Below, piece by piece: positions 7,249 through 16,302 of a stretch of 62,546 bases of DNA. The stretch lies in contig CAMLIL010000022.1 of the NCBI GenBank assembly GCA_946480015.1, positions 1-62,546 on the forward strand, written 5' to 3'. The position numbers and the translations under genes are program-made. Within the stretch, counting starts at the first letter, position 1, and every line of letters begins with the position of its first letter. A model generated the notes under the pieces. That model worked only from the letters and a program-made list of their open reading frames with translations. It searched no databases and was not told the DNA's origin. The DNA is from an uncultured Oxalobacteraceae bacterium (GTDB taxonomy: Bacteria > Pseudomonadota > Gammaproteobacteria > Burkholderiales > Burkholderiaceae).

Positions 7249-10200
7249 ACCCGACACCGAACGCGTATTATCCTGGTGGCTGAACAACCGTCTGGCCAGG
7301 CCGCTGGTGGACGCCTGGTCGCAAAACATCGTGTTCCGCCTGGGCGCAGGCATCATCCTGACGGTCGCGCTCAGCACCGGCATCTACACCACCTACGTGA
7401 TGCAATCGCTGCGCGCCGAAGCGTCGGCGCGCATGCAGGAGCGGGTCGAGCGCTTCGCCTCGGTGCTGTCGCACGCGCTGGCGCGCCCGCTGTTCGACAT
7501 TAACAGCGCGGCCGTGTCGTCGGTGGTCGATGCACTCGGCGCCAACCCCGAAGTGCAGATGCTGCGGGTGATTTCGCCCAACGGCACCGTGCTCGCCTCG
7601 CTCGGCACGCTCGAACGCGACGGCACCGGCGCGATCCGGGTCGAGGAGCCGATCAGCTACACCGACGGCAACCGCGTCTATCCGGTCGGCTCGATCGAGC
7701 TGGCCTTTTCGCGCGCCCAGATCGACCAGGACCTGCGCCGCCAGATCATGCAGACCGCCGTGGCCAACCTGCTGCTGACCTTCGCCATCGTGGTGTGTAT
7801 CTTCCTGGTCGGGCGCAAGGTCACCAAGCCGTTCGCCGATATCCAGGACGCGCTCGACAAGCTGGCGCGCGGCGAGACCGATATCGCACTGTCGGGCATC
7901 GGCCGGCGCGACCAGGTCGGCAGGCTGTCGCTGGCGGTGCGCAGCTTCCGCGATACGCTCACGCGCCTGCGCCGCGCCGAGCAGGTCACCAGCGGCCTGC
8001 TCGATGAGAAGAGCCGCATGGTGGACCGCCTCAATGCCATTTTCGAAGGCACCAACGACGCCCTCATGCTGCTCACCGAGCAGGGCTACTTCGACTGCAA
8101 CCGCAATACCCTGAGCATGTTCGGCATTCTTGACAAGCAGAGCTTCGTGCGCTGCCATCCAGGATCGCTGTCGCCGCCCACCCAGCCGGACGGGCGCGAT
8201 TCCTTCGAAGCGATCAACGAAAAAATCGCCCTGGCGCTGGCGCAGGGCCAGGCGCGCTTCGAATGGCTGCACCGGCGCGCCGACGGCAGCGATTTTCCGA
8301 CCGAAGTGCTGTTGTCGGCCTTCGACTACGGCGGCCGCCAGGTGCTGCAGGCGACCTTGCGCGACATCAGCGAGCGCAAGGCGATCGAGCAGCAGCTGCG
8401 CGAACTGAACGGCGACCTGGAACAGAAGATCGCCGCCCGCACGGTGGAGCTGACCGGCTCGATCCAGGCCGCGCGCGACAGCCAGGAAAAGCTCCAGACC
8501 ATCGTCGACACGGCGCTCGACGCGGTGGTGCGCATGGATCTGGAAGGCCGCATCGTCGGCTGGAATTCGCAGGCCGAGAAAACCTTCGGCTGGACCCGCG
8601 AGGAAGCGCTCGGCCAGCCGCTCGATGCGACCATCATCCCTCCGCGCTACCGCGATGCGCACCGCCAGGGCATGCGCCGCTATCAGGAAAGCGGCAGCGG
8701 GGCGGTGCTCGACACGCGCATCGAGATTTTCGCGCTGCGCCGCGACGGCAGCGAGTTCCCGATCGAGCTGGCCATCACCAAGGTGCAGATGCACGACAAG
8801 TCGGCCTACGAATTCTGTTCCTTCATCCGCGATATCTCCGAGCGGCGCGAACGCGAGCAGTCGCTGCTGGCGGCCAATGTGCGCGCCGAAGCGGCCAACG
8901 TCGCCAAGTCCGAGTTCCTGGCCAATATGAGCCACGAGATCCGCACGCCGATGAGCGCCATCATCGGCATGGCCTATCTGGCGCTGCGCACCGAGCTCTC
9001 GCCCAAGCAGCAGGATTACGTCGGCAAGATCCACCGCGCCGCGCTGTCGCTGCTGGGGATCATCAACGACATCCTCGATTTTTCCAAGATCGAAGCCGGC
9101 AAGGTCGACGTCGAAGCGATTCCGTTTTTCCTCGACGACGTGCTGGCCAACGTGGCCAGCGTCACCAGCCAGAAGGCGGCCGACAAGCAGCTCGAATACC
9201 TGTTTCATGTGCCGCACACCGTGCCGCGCCACCTGGTGGGCGACCCGCTGCGCCTGGGCCAGGTGCTGATCAACCTGGTCAACAACGCCGTCAAGTTCAC
9301 CGAGCGGGGCGAGCTGGAACTGTCCTGCAGCCGCCTCGACGACGCTGCGTCCGGCACCGCCAGCCTGCGCTTTTCGGTGCGCGACACCGGTATCGGCATG
9401 AGCGCGGCCCAGCGTTCCAACCTGTTCCGCGCCTTCAGCCAGGCCAACGGGTCGACCACGCGCGAATACGGCGGCACCGGCCTGGGCCTGTCGATCTCGC
9501 AGCAGCTGGTGCAGCTGATGGGCGGCACCATCCACGTGGCCACCCAGGCCGGCGCCGGTTCGACCTTCCACTTCGACCTGACGTTCCCGCTCTCGGGCCA
9601 GAGCGAGCCGGTCGCCGTCATGCCGGCCGCGCTCAACGATGCGCGCGTGCTGCTGGTCGACGACAGCGGCACCGCGCTCGACATCCTGAGCGAAGCGCTG
9701 GCGGCGCTGCCGCTGCGCGTCGACACCGCCGCCAGCGGCGCCGATGCGCTGGCGGCGATCGCCCGGGCCGACGGCGCCGGCGATCCGTTCCGGCTGGTGC
9801 TGACCGACTGGCAGATGCCGCACATGAACGGCATCGAGCTGGTGCGCGAGGTGCGCGCCGCCGACACGCTGTCGGCCACGCCGATGATGGTGCTGGTGAC
9901 CGCGTTCGGGCGCGAGGAGGTGCAGCGCGAAGCCGAGGCGGCCGGCGTGGCCGGCTTCCTGTTCAAGCCGATCGGCCAGTCGGTGCTGGTCGATACGCTC
10001 GTTTCGCTGTTCTCTCCGCGCGCCGAGCCGGGCCGCCATGCGCCGCGCGACAGCATTGGCGACTATGCGGTGCGGGTGCTGCTGGTCGAGGATAATCTGG
10101 TCAACCAGCAGATCGCGGTCGAGCTGATGACGATGCAGGGCATCGGCGTGGATATCGCCGTCAGCGGCCAGCAGGCGCTGGAAAAGCTCATGCTGGCCGG

Positions 10201-11056
10201 TCCCGAGGGCTATGGCCTGGTGCTGATGGACCTGGAAATGCCGCAGCTGGACGGCCACCAGGCCACCATCGAACTGCGCAAGGACGCGCGCTTCGACAGG
10301 CTGCCGGTGATCGCCATGACCGCGCACGCGCTGCCCGAGATCCGTGAACGCTGCCTGCGCGAGGGCATGCAGGATTACGTCACCAAGCCGGTCGATCCCG
10401 ACAAGCTGTACGCCACGCTGACGCGCTGGCTCGGCCACGCCGTGCCGCCGCGCGGCAGTCCGGATGGCAGGCCGATCGGCGTCATCGCCGGGATCGACGC
10501 GGCGCTCGGCCTGCGCCACGTGGCGGGCAATGGCGCGCTGTACCGCCAGCTGCTCGAACGCTTCCACGCCTCGCAGCGCGGCGCCGCCGAGGAAATCCGC
10601 GCCGACCTCGACGCAGGGCGCTTTGCCGAAGCCGGCAAGCGCGCCCATACCCTGCGCGGCGTCGCCGGAAATATCGGCGCGCGCGAACTGCAGGCGCTGG
10701 CCCAGTCGCTGGAAGAGCTGCTGCGTGCGGACGATGTCGACGTGGCGGCGGCGCGCGAGCGCGCCCTGCAATTGAGCGGCATGTCCGGCACCGTCATGGG
10801 CGCGCTGGAGCGCTACCTCGGCGCGCCCGGCACAGCCGGGCCGGCCGCCGATGCGGCCGGCAGCGCGCACGAGGCATTGGCGCGCCTGCGCCAGCTGCTG
10901 AGCGAATTCTCGGGCGACACTACCGACTACTTCGACACGGCGCGCGTGCATCTGGCGGCCCTGCTCGATGCCGCCACCATGGAGCGGCTGGCCGCGCACC
11001 TGGCCAGGTACGAATTTGAGGAAGCACGCCAATTGCTCGACGAGCCAACTTTTTGA
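7244..11056 (+). CDS. Hybrid histidine kinase: HAMP-PAS-PAS-HisKA-HATPase-REC-REC-HPT
   Basis: A large inner-membrane sensor kinase. Counting from a possible TTG at 7181, membrane helices are near 50-70 and 190-210 with a periplasmic loop between them. HAMP and two PAS domains follow, then the H-box [12 protein letters not shown] (H585), an ATPase with NLVNNAVKF and GGTGLGLSI, receiver 1 with phospho-acceptor D876, receiver 2 with D1017 and a C-terminal HPT domain (H1156 in RAHTLRG). No ATG or GTG suits the 5' end. A perfect aaggagg (7232-7238) sits 5 bases before an ATT codon at 7244, so I give that as the start; TTG at 7181 is the alternative and would overlap the binding-protein gene by 68 bases. 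No cognate response regulator gene is adjacent. Confidence 0.88.
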   Translation: MKPDTERVLSWWLNNRLARPLVDAWSQNIVFRLGAGIILTVALSTGIYTTYVMQSLRAEASARMQERVERFASVLSHALARPLFDINSAAVSSVVDALGANPEVQMLRVISPNGTVLASLGTLERDGTGAIRVEEPISYTDGNRVYPVGSIELAFSRAQIDQDLRRQIMQTAVANLLLTFAIVVCIFLVGRKVTKPFADIQDALDKLARGETDIALSGIGRRDQVGRLSLAVRSFRDTLTRLRRAEQVTSGLLDEKSRMVDRLNAIFEGTNDALMLLTEQGYFDCNRNTLSMFGILDKQSFVRCHPGSLSPPTQPDGRDSFEAINEKIALALAQGQARFEWLHRRADGSDFPTEVLLSAFDYGGRQVLQATLRDISERKAIEQQLRELNGDLEQKIAARTVELTGSIQAARDSQEKLQTIVDTALDAVVRMDLEGRIVGWNSQAEKTFGWTREEALGQPLDATIIPPRYRDAHRQGMRRYQESGSGAVLDTRIEIFALRRDGSEFPIELAITKVQMHDKSAYEFCSFIRDISERREREQSLLAANVRAEAANVAKSEFLANMSHEIRTPMSAIIGMAYLALRTELSPKQQDYVGKIHRAALSLLGIINDILDFSKIEAGKVDVEAIPFFLDDVLANVASVTSQKAADKQLEYLFHVPHTVPRHLVGDPLRLGQVLINLVNNAVKFTERGELELSCSRLDDAASGTASLRFSVRDTGIGMSAAQRSNLFRAFSQANGSTTREYGGTGLGLSISQQLVQLMGGTIHVATQAGAGSTFHFDLTFPLSGQSEPVAVMPAALNDARVLLVDDSGTALDILSEALAALPLRVDTAASGADALAAIARADGAGDPFRLVLTDWQMPHMNGIELVREVRAADTLSATPMMVLVTAFGREEVQREAEAAGVAGFLFKPIGQSVLVDTLVSLFSPRAEPGRHAPRDSIGDYAVRVLLVEDNLVNQQIAVELMTMQGIGVDIAVSGQQALEKLMLAGPEGYGLVLMDLEMPQLDGHQATIELRKDARFDRLPVIAMTAHALPEIRERCLREGMQDYVTKPVDPDKLYATLTRWLGHAVPPRGSPDGRPIGVIAGIDAALGLRHVAGNGALYRQLLERFHASQRGAAEEIRADLDAGRFAEAGKRAHTLRGVAGNIGARELQALAQSLEELLRADDVDVAAARERALQLSGMSGTVMGALERYLGAPGTAGPAADAAGSAHEALARLRQLLSEFSGDTTDYFDTARVHLAALLDAATMERLAAHLARYEFEEARQLLDEPTF

Positions 11057-11116
11057 ATGCGATAAAGAAATAAACCATATATACTGTTTATTTTAAACCT
11101 GATGGAGTAAGCTGAC

Positions 11117-11659
11117 ATGGCAAAACCAGCAGCAGAAAAGGCACCTGTGGCGACGCCTTCGCCAGTGCCTTCGCCAGCCAAACTGGCGAAAACCACGGCG
11201 AAAACCACGGCGAAGACGGCGGCCAAGCCGACCGAACCGGCCGCGGCCAAGCCAGCCCCGAAGAAGACCGCGGCGAAGGCGGTCGAGCCGGCTGTCAAGG
11301 GGGCGCCGAAAAAGACTGCCAAGCCAGCGCCGAAAGCCGCCGCCAAGCCGGTGTCCAAGGCCAAGCCGGCGCCGAAAGCCAAGCCGGCTCCGAAGGCCGC
11401 CGCCAAGCCGGTTGCCGTGGCCGAGCCGAAGCCGCGCAAACCGAAGTTGGTGCGCGACAGCTTCACCATGCCGGAAGAGGAGTACGCGGTGCTCGGCCAG
11501 GTAAAGAAAACCTGTCTCAAGGCCGGCATCGACATCAAAAAGAGCGAACTGCTGCGCATCGGCGTGGCCTTGATCGCCAAACTCGATACGGCGGCCTTGC
11601 AAAAGGTCCTCGCAACATTGCCGCAATTAAAAACCGGCAGGCCGAAGAACGAAACATAA
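11117..11659 (+). CDS. Ala/Pro/Lys-rich histone H1-like basic protein with C-terminal ribbon-helix-helix-like domain
   Basis: 180 residues. The first about 110 are low-complexity repeats of the type KPAPKAAAKP and AKTTAKT, strongly basic and similar in composition to bacterial histone H1-like tails. The last about 65 (from LVRDSFTMPEEEY to KTGRPK) form a compact domain with the pattern of a DNA-binding ribbon-helix-helix or related fold (DSFTMPEEEYAVL, then IDIKKSELLRIGVALI). The likely role is nucleoid-associated or regulatory DNA binding; this is inference from composition. It has a tatact -10-like box about 30 bases upstream and a weak tggag ribosome-binding site. Its repetitive part produces long antisense open frames, which are artefacts. 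Confidence 0.75.
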   Translation: MAKPAAEKAPVATPSPVPSPAKLAKTTAKTTAKTAAKPTEPAAAKPAPKKTAAKAVEPAVKGAPKKTAKPAPKAAAKPVSKAKPAPKAKPAPKAAAKPVAVAEPKPRKPKLVRDSFTMPEEEYAVLGQVKKTCLKAGIDIKKSELLRIGVALIAKLDTAALQKVLATLPQLKTGRPKNET

Positions 11660-11664
11660 CAAAC

Positions 11665-11738
11665 GCACCATGTTGGTGCAATCGGCTGTTACATTGTCAC
11701 ACCCCCCCGCGTGTCATCCGCGTGACACGCGCGTGTCA
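11665..11738. promoter_or_regulatory. Inverted and direct GCGTGTCA repeats upstream of olsB
   Basis: Three copies of the octamer GCGTGTCA: two forward (11709-11716 and 11731-11738) and one inverted between them (11723-11730). The first two form a perfect 8-bp palindrome with a 6-base spacer. Just upstream is a separate hairpin GCACCA-tgt-TGGTGC (11665-11679) that may end the preceding transcript. The repeat cluster lies 57 bases before the olsB start and looks like an operator; the binding protein is unknown. Confidence 0.5.
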
Positions 11739-11794
11739 TCGTCCTGAAAAATAGGCCGGTTAGGCTGTCTTCGTCGCCACAGAAAGGACGAAGC

Positions 11795-12550
11795 ATGCAC
11801 AAGCTGATCACTTCCCAAGAGACAAGGCAGCATTCGCCCAGGCTGGTTCTCAGCCTGGCCTCCAGCGAGCACGAAGTGCGCGAGGTGCAGCGTCTGCGCT
11901 ACAAGGTGTTCATCGAAACGCTCGGCCTGAGCGCGCTGGAAAATGCCGAGCGTCTTGATTGCGACGAGTTCGACGCCCACTGCGACCACCTGATCGTGCG
12001 CGAATCGGTGACCCTGAAAGTGGTCGGCACCTACCGCGTGCTGAGCGCGGCCAAGGCGCGCCGCCACGGCCGCTTCTACTCCGAAAACGAATTCGACCTG
12101 GGCCGCCTGAACCATCTGCGCGGGCGCATGGTGGAAGCGGGGCGCGCCTGCATACACCCCGAATACCGCGGCGGCAGCGTGATCATGCTGCTGTGGTCGG
12201 GCCTGGCCGACTACATGCGGCGCGAGCGTTGCGATTATCTGGTGGGGTGCGCGAGCGTGAGCGTGGCCGACGGCGGGCATAACGCCATCGCTGTGTATCG
12301 GTCGCTATTGAAGACCCATGCGGCGCCGCAGGAATACCGGGTCACGCCGCATCTGCCGTTTCCCATCGGTGCGCTGGAGCCGGCGCGCTCGCCGGCCATG
12401 CCAGCTCTGATCAAGGGTTATACCCGATCGGGCGCATGGCTGTGCGGGGAGCCGGCCTGGGATCCTGATTTTGAAAGTGCTGACTTGTTCCTGATGCTGC
12501 CGCTGGCAAATCTGGACAGCCGCTATGCGAGGCATTATGGCGTTGAGTAG
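11795..12550 (+). CDS. olsB: L-ornithine N(alpha)-acyltransferase, OlsB-type (GNAT fold)
   Basis: Probably transfers a 3-hydroxyacyl chain from acyl-ACP to ornithine, the first step of phosphorus-free ornithine lipids. The 251-residue protein shows the OlsB/hemolysin-like pattern: VQRLRYKVFIETLGL near the N-terminus, LDCDEFDAHCDHLIV, VGTYRVL and the family-typical block EAGRACIHPEYRGGSVIMLLWSGL, then YLVGCASV. Ornithine lipids replace phospholipids under phosphate limitation in many bacteria, which would tie it to the Pho genes at the other end of the window. However, I see no Pho box here, only the GCGTGTCA repeats. The ribosome-binding site agaaagga is well spaced. Confidence 0.8.
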   Translation: MHKLITSQETRQHSPRLVLSLASSEHEVREVQRLRYKVFIETLGLSALENAERLDCDEFDAHCDHLIVRESVTLKVVGTYRVLSAAKARRHGRFYSENEFDLGRLNHLRGRMVEAGRACIHPEYRGGSVIMLLWSGLADYMRRERCDYLVGCASVSVADGGHNAIAVYRSLLKTHAAPQEYRVTPHLPFPIGALEPARSPAMPALIKGYTRSGAWLCGEPAWDPDFESADLFLMLPLANLDSRYARHYGVE

Positions 12551-12686
12551 CAAGCATGCCGCACGGGGCTTGGGTGCAGATGCAGGTGCTACTGATACAA
12601 AGGCAAGACAGGTACGAGGTGGTACCGTGGTGTGACGCCTAATAAACTCGCCGCGGCGTCGGCAGCCTGGTCGTCCGGGTGGACGA

Positions 12687-12974
12687 TCAGTGCATCGACG
12701 CGCTCGACAGATCCTTCAGTTCGCGGATGCTCATGTCCGATTTCTCGTGCATGCGCAGCAGGATCGTGGCGCCGACGGCCAGCTTGCGGTGACGGATCTT
12801 GCTGATGATGGGCGGCTGAACTTCCAGCACCCGGCACAGCTCCGCGTCGTTTTTCAGGTTCATTTTTTCGATCAGGGTGTCGAGCAGCTTGTTGGGCACA
12901 AAGCTCGATGGTTCGAGTGCCCGGGCGCGGTTCATCGCCTCGATCATTTCAAGTTTCTTTTGCCGTACGTTCAT
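12687..12974 (-). CDS. Small Cro/XRE-like helix-turn-helix protein
   Basis: 95 residues. The middle (LDTLIEKMNLKNDAELCRVLEVQPPIISKIRHRKLAVGATILLRMHE) has the spacing of a Cro/CI-type helix-turn-helix: a short helix, AELCRVLEV as positioning helix and PPIISKIRHRK as recognition helix. Similar short proteins are widespread in Oxalobacteraceae, as I remember them. The start at 12974 has ggaggag upstream on the same strand. It stands alone, with a strong hairpin about 60 bases upstream. Target genes are unknown. Confidence 0.75.
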   Translation of the reverse strand: MNVRQKKLEMIEAMNRARALEPSSFVPNKLLDTLIEKMNLKNDAELCRVLEVQPPIISKIRHRKLAVGATILLRMHEKSDMSIRELKDLSSASMH

Positions 12975-13034
12975 CGTACTCCTCCAAGTTTTTCTGTCGT
13001 GTGGGAGACCTAACCGACTAGTGTCACCTTCGAG

Positions 13035-13071
13035 ACCTTGAAAAATCTCCTGGGCGGTGATTTTTCGAGGT
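13035..13071. other. 13-bp inverted repeat upstream of the XRE-like gene
   Basis: ACCTTGAAAAATC pairs with GATTTTTCGAGGT across an 11-base loop, with one G-U type mismatch. It lies between the XRE-like gene (leftward start 12974) and the end of the ABC operon. It could be an operator or 5'-UTR hairpin for the XRE-like gene, or a terminator read in the rightward direction, where ccccttttaa follows. Confidence 0.5.
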
Positions 13072-13170
13072 CCCCTTTTAATCCGTCGTTACATTTGGAT
13101 ATATTTAATGCGCGCCGGATTCGTTTGATAATACTACTATAAGAATATGCGTGGAGCAAAGTTAGTAAAT

Positions 13171-13848
13171 TTAGGGAGCAAAATCCACGCTTTTTTGCAT
13201 TTTGGACACAATATGTAAGCCGCTGCGTGACAATATTAACAATTTTTCCGCGATTGCGGCGGCCGCGTGGGAATGTGTGACCATGATGGCGCTGGCGCCA
13301 CTGGCCTTGATTTCGGCGCGCAACAGCTGCAAAACGCTGTCGGCCGTATCGGGATCGAGGTTGCCGGTTGGTTCGTCGGCCAGCACCAGTGCCGGCCGGT
13401 GCACCAGCGCGCGGGCGATCGCCACGCGCTGCGTTTCGCCGCCGGAGAGCTGGCGCGGAAAATCGCTGCCGCGTCCGCCCAGGCCGACCGCCTCCAGCAT
13501 GGCGCCGGCGCGTTCGCGTCCGGCGCCGTTGAGCAGCAGCGGCAGCGCCACGTTCTGCTCCAGGGTCAGGTGCGGCAGCACGTGGAAGGCCTGGAAAATG
13601 AACCCCATGCGGCTGCGGCGCAGGGCGGTGGCGGCATTGTCGTCCAGTGCCGACATGGGCGTGCCGTCGATGATGATCTCGCCGCTGTCGGGCGTATCGA
13701 GGCCGGCGATCAGGTTCAGCAGGGTGGATTTGCCGACCCCGGATTCGCCCATGATGGCCACCAGTTCGCCCGGCAGGAAGGTATGCGAGACACTGTTCAA
13801 TACTGCGCGGCCGTTATAGGTTTTGGTGACGTTGCGCAGTTCGAGCAT
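13171..13848 (-). CDS. ABC transporter ATP-binding protein, LolD/MacB-like, second ATPase of the importer operon
   Basis: About 225 residues. Walker A is GESGVGKST, the signature [15 protein letters not shown] and Walker [14 protein letters not shown], with the H-loop in VTHSH. By sequence pattern it is closest to LolD/MacB-type ATPases, not PhnC. I chose the ATG at 13848 ([13 protein letters not shown]), the usual start of this family, although the ribosome-binding site is poor; the frame runs on to 13902 inside the upstream permease gene. It follows the second permease by 13 bases in an operon that already contains a PhnC-like ATPase. Either the importer uses two different ATPases, one per permease, or this subunit serves something else. 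Confidence 0.8.
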   Translation of the reverse strand: MLELRNVTKTYNGRAVLNSVSHTFLPGELVAIMGESGVGKSTLLNLIAGLDTPDSGEIIIDGTPMSALDDNAATALRRSRMGFIFQAFHVLPHLTLEQNVALPLLLNGAGRERAGAMLEAVGLGGRGSDFPRQLSGGETQRVAIARALVHRPALVLADEPTGNLDPDTADSVLQLLRAEIKASGASAIMVTHSHAAAAIAEKLLILSRSGLHIVSKMQKSVDFAP

Positions 13849-13861
13849 GGGGAGGATCTGT

Positions 13862-14647
13862 CTAGTGAGTGAGGGCGCGCCGCAGCGCGAAACTGAAGGC
13901 ATCGACCAGCGCCACCAGCAGCAGCATGGCGACGATCACCGTGGCCGCGCTCTGCATCTGGAATAGCGACAGGTGATATTTAAGCATTTGCCCGAGACCG
14001 CCGGCGCCCACCACGCCCAGCACGGCGGCGGCGCGGATATTGTTCTCCCAGCGGTACAGGGTGTATGACAGCATTTGCGGCAGGGTTTGCGGCAGGGTCG
14101 CATATAAAAAGGCCGCCAGCGGCGCGGCGCCGTTGTTGCGCAGCGACGCTTCCGGCAGCGGCTCGGCGTTTTCCAGGGCGTCGGCGAACAGGCGGCCGAG
14201 CACGCCGCTGGTGTGCGCGGCCAGCGCCAGGGTGCCGGCGAACGGCCCCAGACCGGCCGCCACCAGCAGCAGCGAGGCCCACACCAGTTCTGGAATCGAG
14301 CGCATCACATTGACCAGGATGCGCGTGACGGCACGGGCCAGCGCGCCGAAACGGCCGGAGGCGGGCAGGGCCAGCGCCAGTCCGCCCGCCACCGCCAGCA
14401 GGGTCCCCAGCGCCGACATCGACAGCGTTTCCAGCGCCGCCAGCGCGGTCTTGGCGACGAATGGCCAGGCGGTTTCGAACGGCGCGAAGCCGTTCAGGAA
14501 TTCACGCGTCGAGCTCAGGGTTTCCGGGGTGACGAAGGCCGCCCACTGCAAATCGAGCGTGACGAAGCTGGCCACCACCAGCAGCGCCAGCGCGCCGGCG
14601 AGCAGCCAGTTGGCATAGCGGCGCGGCGGGGGCAAGGGCAGGCTCAT
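13862..14647 (-). CDS. PhnE-like ABC permease, second copy
   Basis: 261 residues with about six membrane helices and the permease EAA-like loop near the C-terminus (RWENNIRAAAVLGVVGAGGLGQML), as in PhnE-type permeases. I start it at 14647 (MSLPLPPPRRYANW), where the ATG overlaps the stop of the upstream permease by four bases. The open frame continues to 14824, but that part lies inside the neighbouring permease gene. It has clear similarity in its second half to the neighbouring permease, so the two look like an old tandem duplication forming a heterodimer. Confidence 0.85.
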   Translation of the reverse strand: MSLPLPPPRRYANWLLAGALALLVVASFVTLDLQWAAFVTPETLSSTREFLNGFAPFETAWPFVAKTALAALETLSMSALGTLLAVAGGLALALPASGRFGALARAVTRILVNVMRSIPELVWASLLLVAAGLGPFAGTLALAAHTSGVLGRLFADALENAEPLPEASLRNNGAAPLAAFLYATLPQTLPQMLSYTLYRWENNIRAAAVLGVVGAGGLGQMLKYHLSLFQMQSAATVIVAMLLLVALVDAFSFALRRALTH

Positions 14648-15471
14648 GCGAGCCTCCGGCGCAGCAGTTGCGAGACACGGTCGGCCAGCGCCACCAGCAG
14701 CACGAACATGATCAGCATGGTCGACACTTCGCCGCCGGCCATCATCTTGGCCGATTCGTCCATGCGCTGGCCCAGGCCGCCGGCGCCCACGAAGCCCATC
14801 ACGGCCGAGCCGCGGATCGCGCACTCCCAGCGATAGACGGTGTAGGACACCAGTTCGGCGGCCGACTCCGGCAGCGCGCCGTACAGCAGCGCGGCCAGGC
14901 GCGAACTGCCGTTGCCGAGCAGGTTATCGGTGGCGTGCGCGCTCGACGATTCGAGAATTTCGGCGTACACCTTGCCCAGCATGCCGCAGTAGGTGAGCGC
15001 GATGGCCAGCACGCCGGCGGTGGGGCCCAGGCCGACCAGGCGCACGAACAGCAGCGCCCACACCAGTTCGGGCACGCTGCGCAGCAGGACCAGCACGGTG
15101 CGCACGCACTGGCGCACGATGGCGCCGAGCGCACGCGTGCGCCCCGTGCCCAGGCGCGACACCGACAGCCGTTCGGTGACGACGATGGTGGCCGGCACCG
15201 CGCCCAGCAGGGCCAGCGCCAGCCCGGCGGTGGCGATCGCCACGGTTTGCCAGGTCTCGCGCAGCACCATCTGCAAAAATTCCAGCGAGTGGGCCGGCTT
15301 GAGGAAATCGGCCGCGAAGCGGCCCGCGGCGGCGAGGCTTTGGGTGTCGAACAGCAGCCAGGGCTTGAATTCGCTGTACACCAGCATGGGCCAGAGCAGA
15401 AGCAGCGCCAGGGCGGTGCCGGCGACGCGTCCGCGCCAGGCGGGATCGGGATGGTGAACGCGAACGGTCAT
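14644..15471 (-). CDS. PhnE-like ABC permease, first copy
   Basis: 275 residues. An N-terminal helix (VAGTALALLLLWPMLVYS) is followed by the binding-protein-dependent permease domain. VLVLLRSVPELVWALLFVRLVGLGPTAG and the EAA-like motif RWECAIRGSAVMGFVGAGGLGQRM are typical of phosphonate-type (PhnE) permeases. It overlaps the next permease by 4 bases and starts 3 bases after the ATPase stop, so translation is probably coupled. Role: membrane channel of the importer described under the binding protein. Confidence 0.88.
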   Translation of the reverse strand: MTVRVHHPDPAWRGRVAGTALALLLLWPMLVYSEFKPWLLFDTQSLAAAGRFAADFLKPAHSLEFLQMVLRETWQTVAIATAGLALALLGAVPATIVVTERLSVSRLGTGRTRALGAIVRQCVRTVLVLLRSVPELVWALLFVRLVGLGPTAGVLAIALTYCGMLGKVYAEILESSSAHATDNLLGNGSSRLAALLYGALPESAAELVSYTVYRWECAIRGSAVMGFVGAGGLGQRMDESAKMMAGGEVSTMLIMFVLLVALADRVSQLLRRRLA

Positions 15472-15474
15472 GCG

Positions 15475-16290
15475 TCAGAAGCAGGCGCCGACCGCCAGCC
15501 GTTCGGGCGATTCGTGCGGCGCCGCGGGCGGCGCGCTCATGGTTTCGTTGGCGTACAGCGCATCGATCATGGCGTCGCTGACCTGCTCGCGCGGCGCGTC
15601 GAACACGATGCGGCCATCGCGCAGGCCGACGATGCGGGCGAAATGGGCGCGCGCCATGTCGACCTGGTGCAGGCTGCAGATCAAGGTGGCGTTGCGCGCG
15701 GCCGCTTCCTGCCGCACAGTGGCGAGGGTCATTTGAGCCAGGGTCGGATCGAGCGCCGACAGCGGCTCGTCGACCAGAAACACTTCGGCATTTGAGAGCA
15801 GCATGCGGGCCAGGGCGCAGCGCTGGCGTTCTCCGCCGGAGAGCCGGTCCACGCGCGCATACAGCTTGTGGCCGAGGCCGAAGCGCTGCAGGGCCGCATG
15901 GGCGGCGTCGGGATCGGCCGGTTTGATGAGGGACGACAGTGCCTGCCACAAGGTCCACTGCGGCAGGCGCGCCGCCAGCACCGCGCTGACCACGCGCTGG
16001 CGCGGCGGCAGGGGCGGCGTTTGCGGCGCCGAGAACAGGCGCGCGCGCAAACGGTGACGTTCGGCGTGCGACAGGGTCCACGGATCGCGGCCGAACAGGT
16101 CGAATTTGCCGTCGGACGGCTGGTGCGCGCAGGCCAGGGTTGCCAGCAGAGTGGTCTTGCCGGCGCCGGACGGGCCGATGATGGCGACCTGCTCGCCCTG
16201 GCCGACCGCCAGGTCGAGCGCGTGCAGCGCGGCCGGGCGCCCAGCCGCCAGATGGCGCACGGTCAGTTGCTCAAGCCGCAAGGTGGTCAT
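15475..16290 (-). CDS. PhnC-like ABC transporter ATPase
   Basis: 271 residues. Walker A is GPSGAGKTT, the signature LSGGERQRCALARMLL, Walker B VFLVDEPLSALDP and the switch histidine lies in SLHQVD, as in PhnC. It powers import through the two following permeases. It starts 12 bases after the stop of the binding-protein gene. The C-terminal tail of about 30 residues (NETMSAPPAAPHESPERLAVGACF) is longer than needed for the fold and unremarkable. Confidence 0.88.
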   Translation of the reverse strand: MTTLRLEQLTVRHLAAGRPAALHALDLAVGQGEQVAIIGPSGAGKTTLLATLACAHQPSDGKFDLFGRDPWTLSHAERHRLRARLFSAPQTPPLPPRQRVVSAVLAARLPQWTLWQALSSLIKPADPDAAHAALQRFGLGHKLYARVDRLSGGERQRCALARMLLSNAEVFLVDEPLSALDPTLAQMTLATVRQEAAARNATLICSLHQVDMARAHFARIVGLRDGRIVFDAPREQVSDAMIDALYANETMSAPPAAPHESPERLAVGACF

Positions 16291-16302
16291 CGGATTTGCC
16301 GC

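Noticed and set aside
7268..11032. Open frame of more than 1200 codons antisense to the hybrid kinase
   Set aside because: It mirrors the codon phase of a high-GC gene, has no ribosome-binding site and gives a composition rich in Gln, His, Arg and Ala without any recognisable domain. The sense frame has a full domain set.
11117..11460. Short tandem DNA repeats as a CRISPR-like or satellite array
   Set aside because: The periodicity is explained by the Ala/Pro/Lys codon repeats of the protein; there are no spacers.
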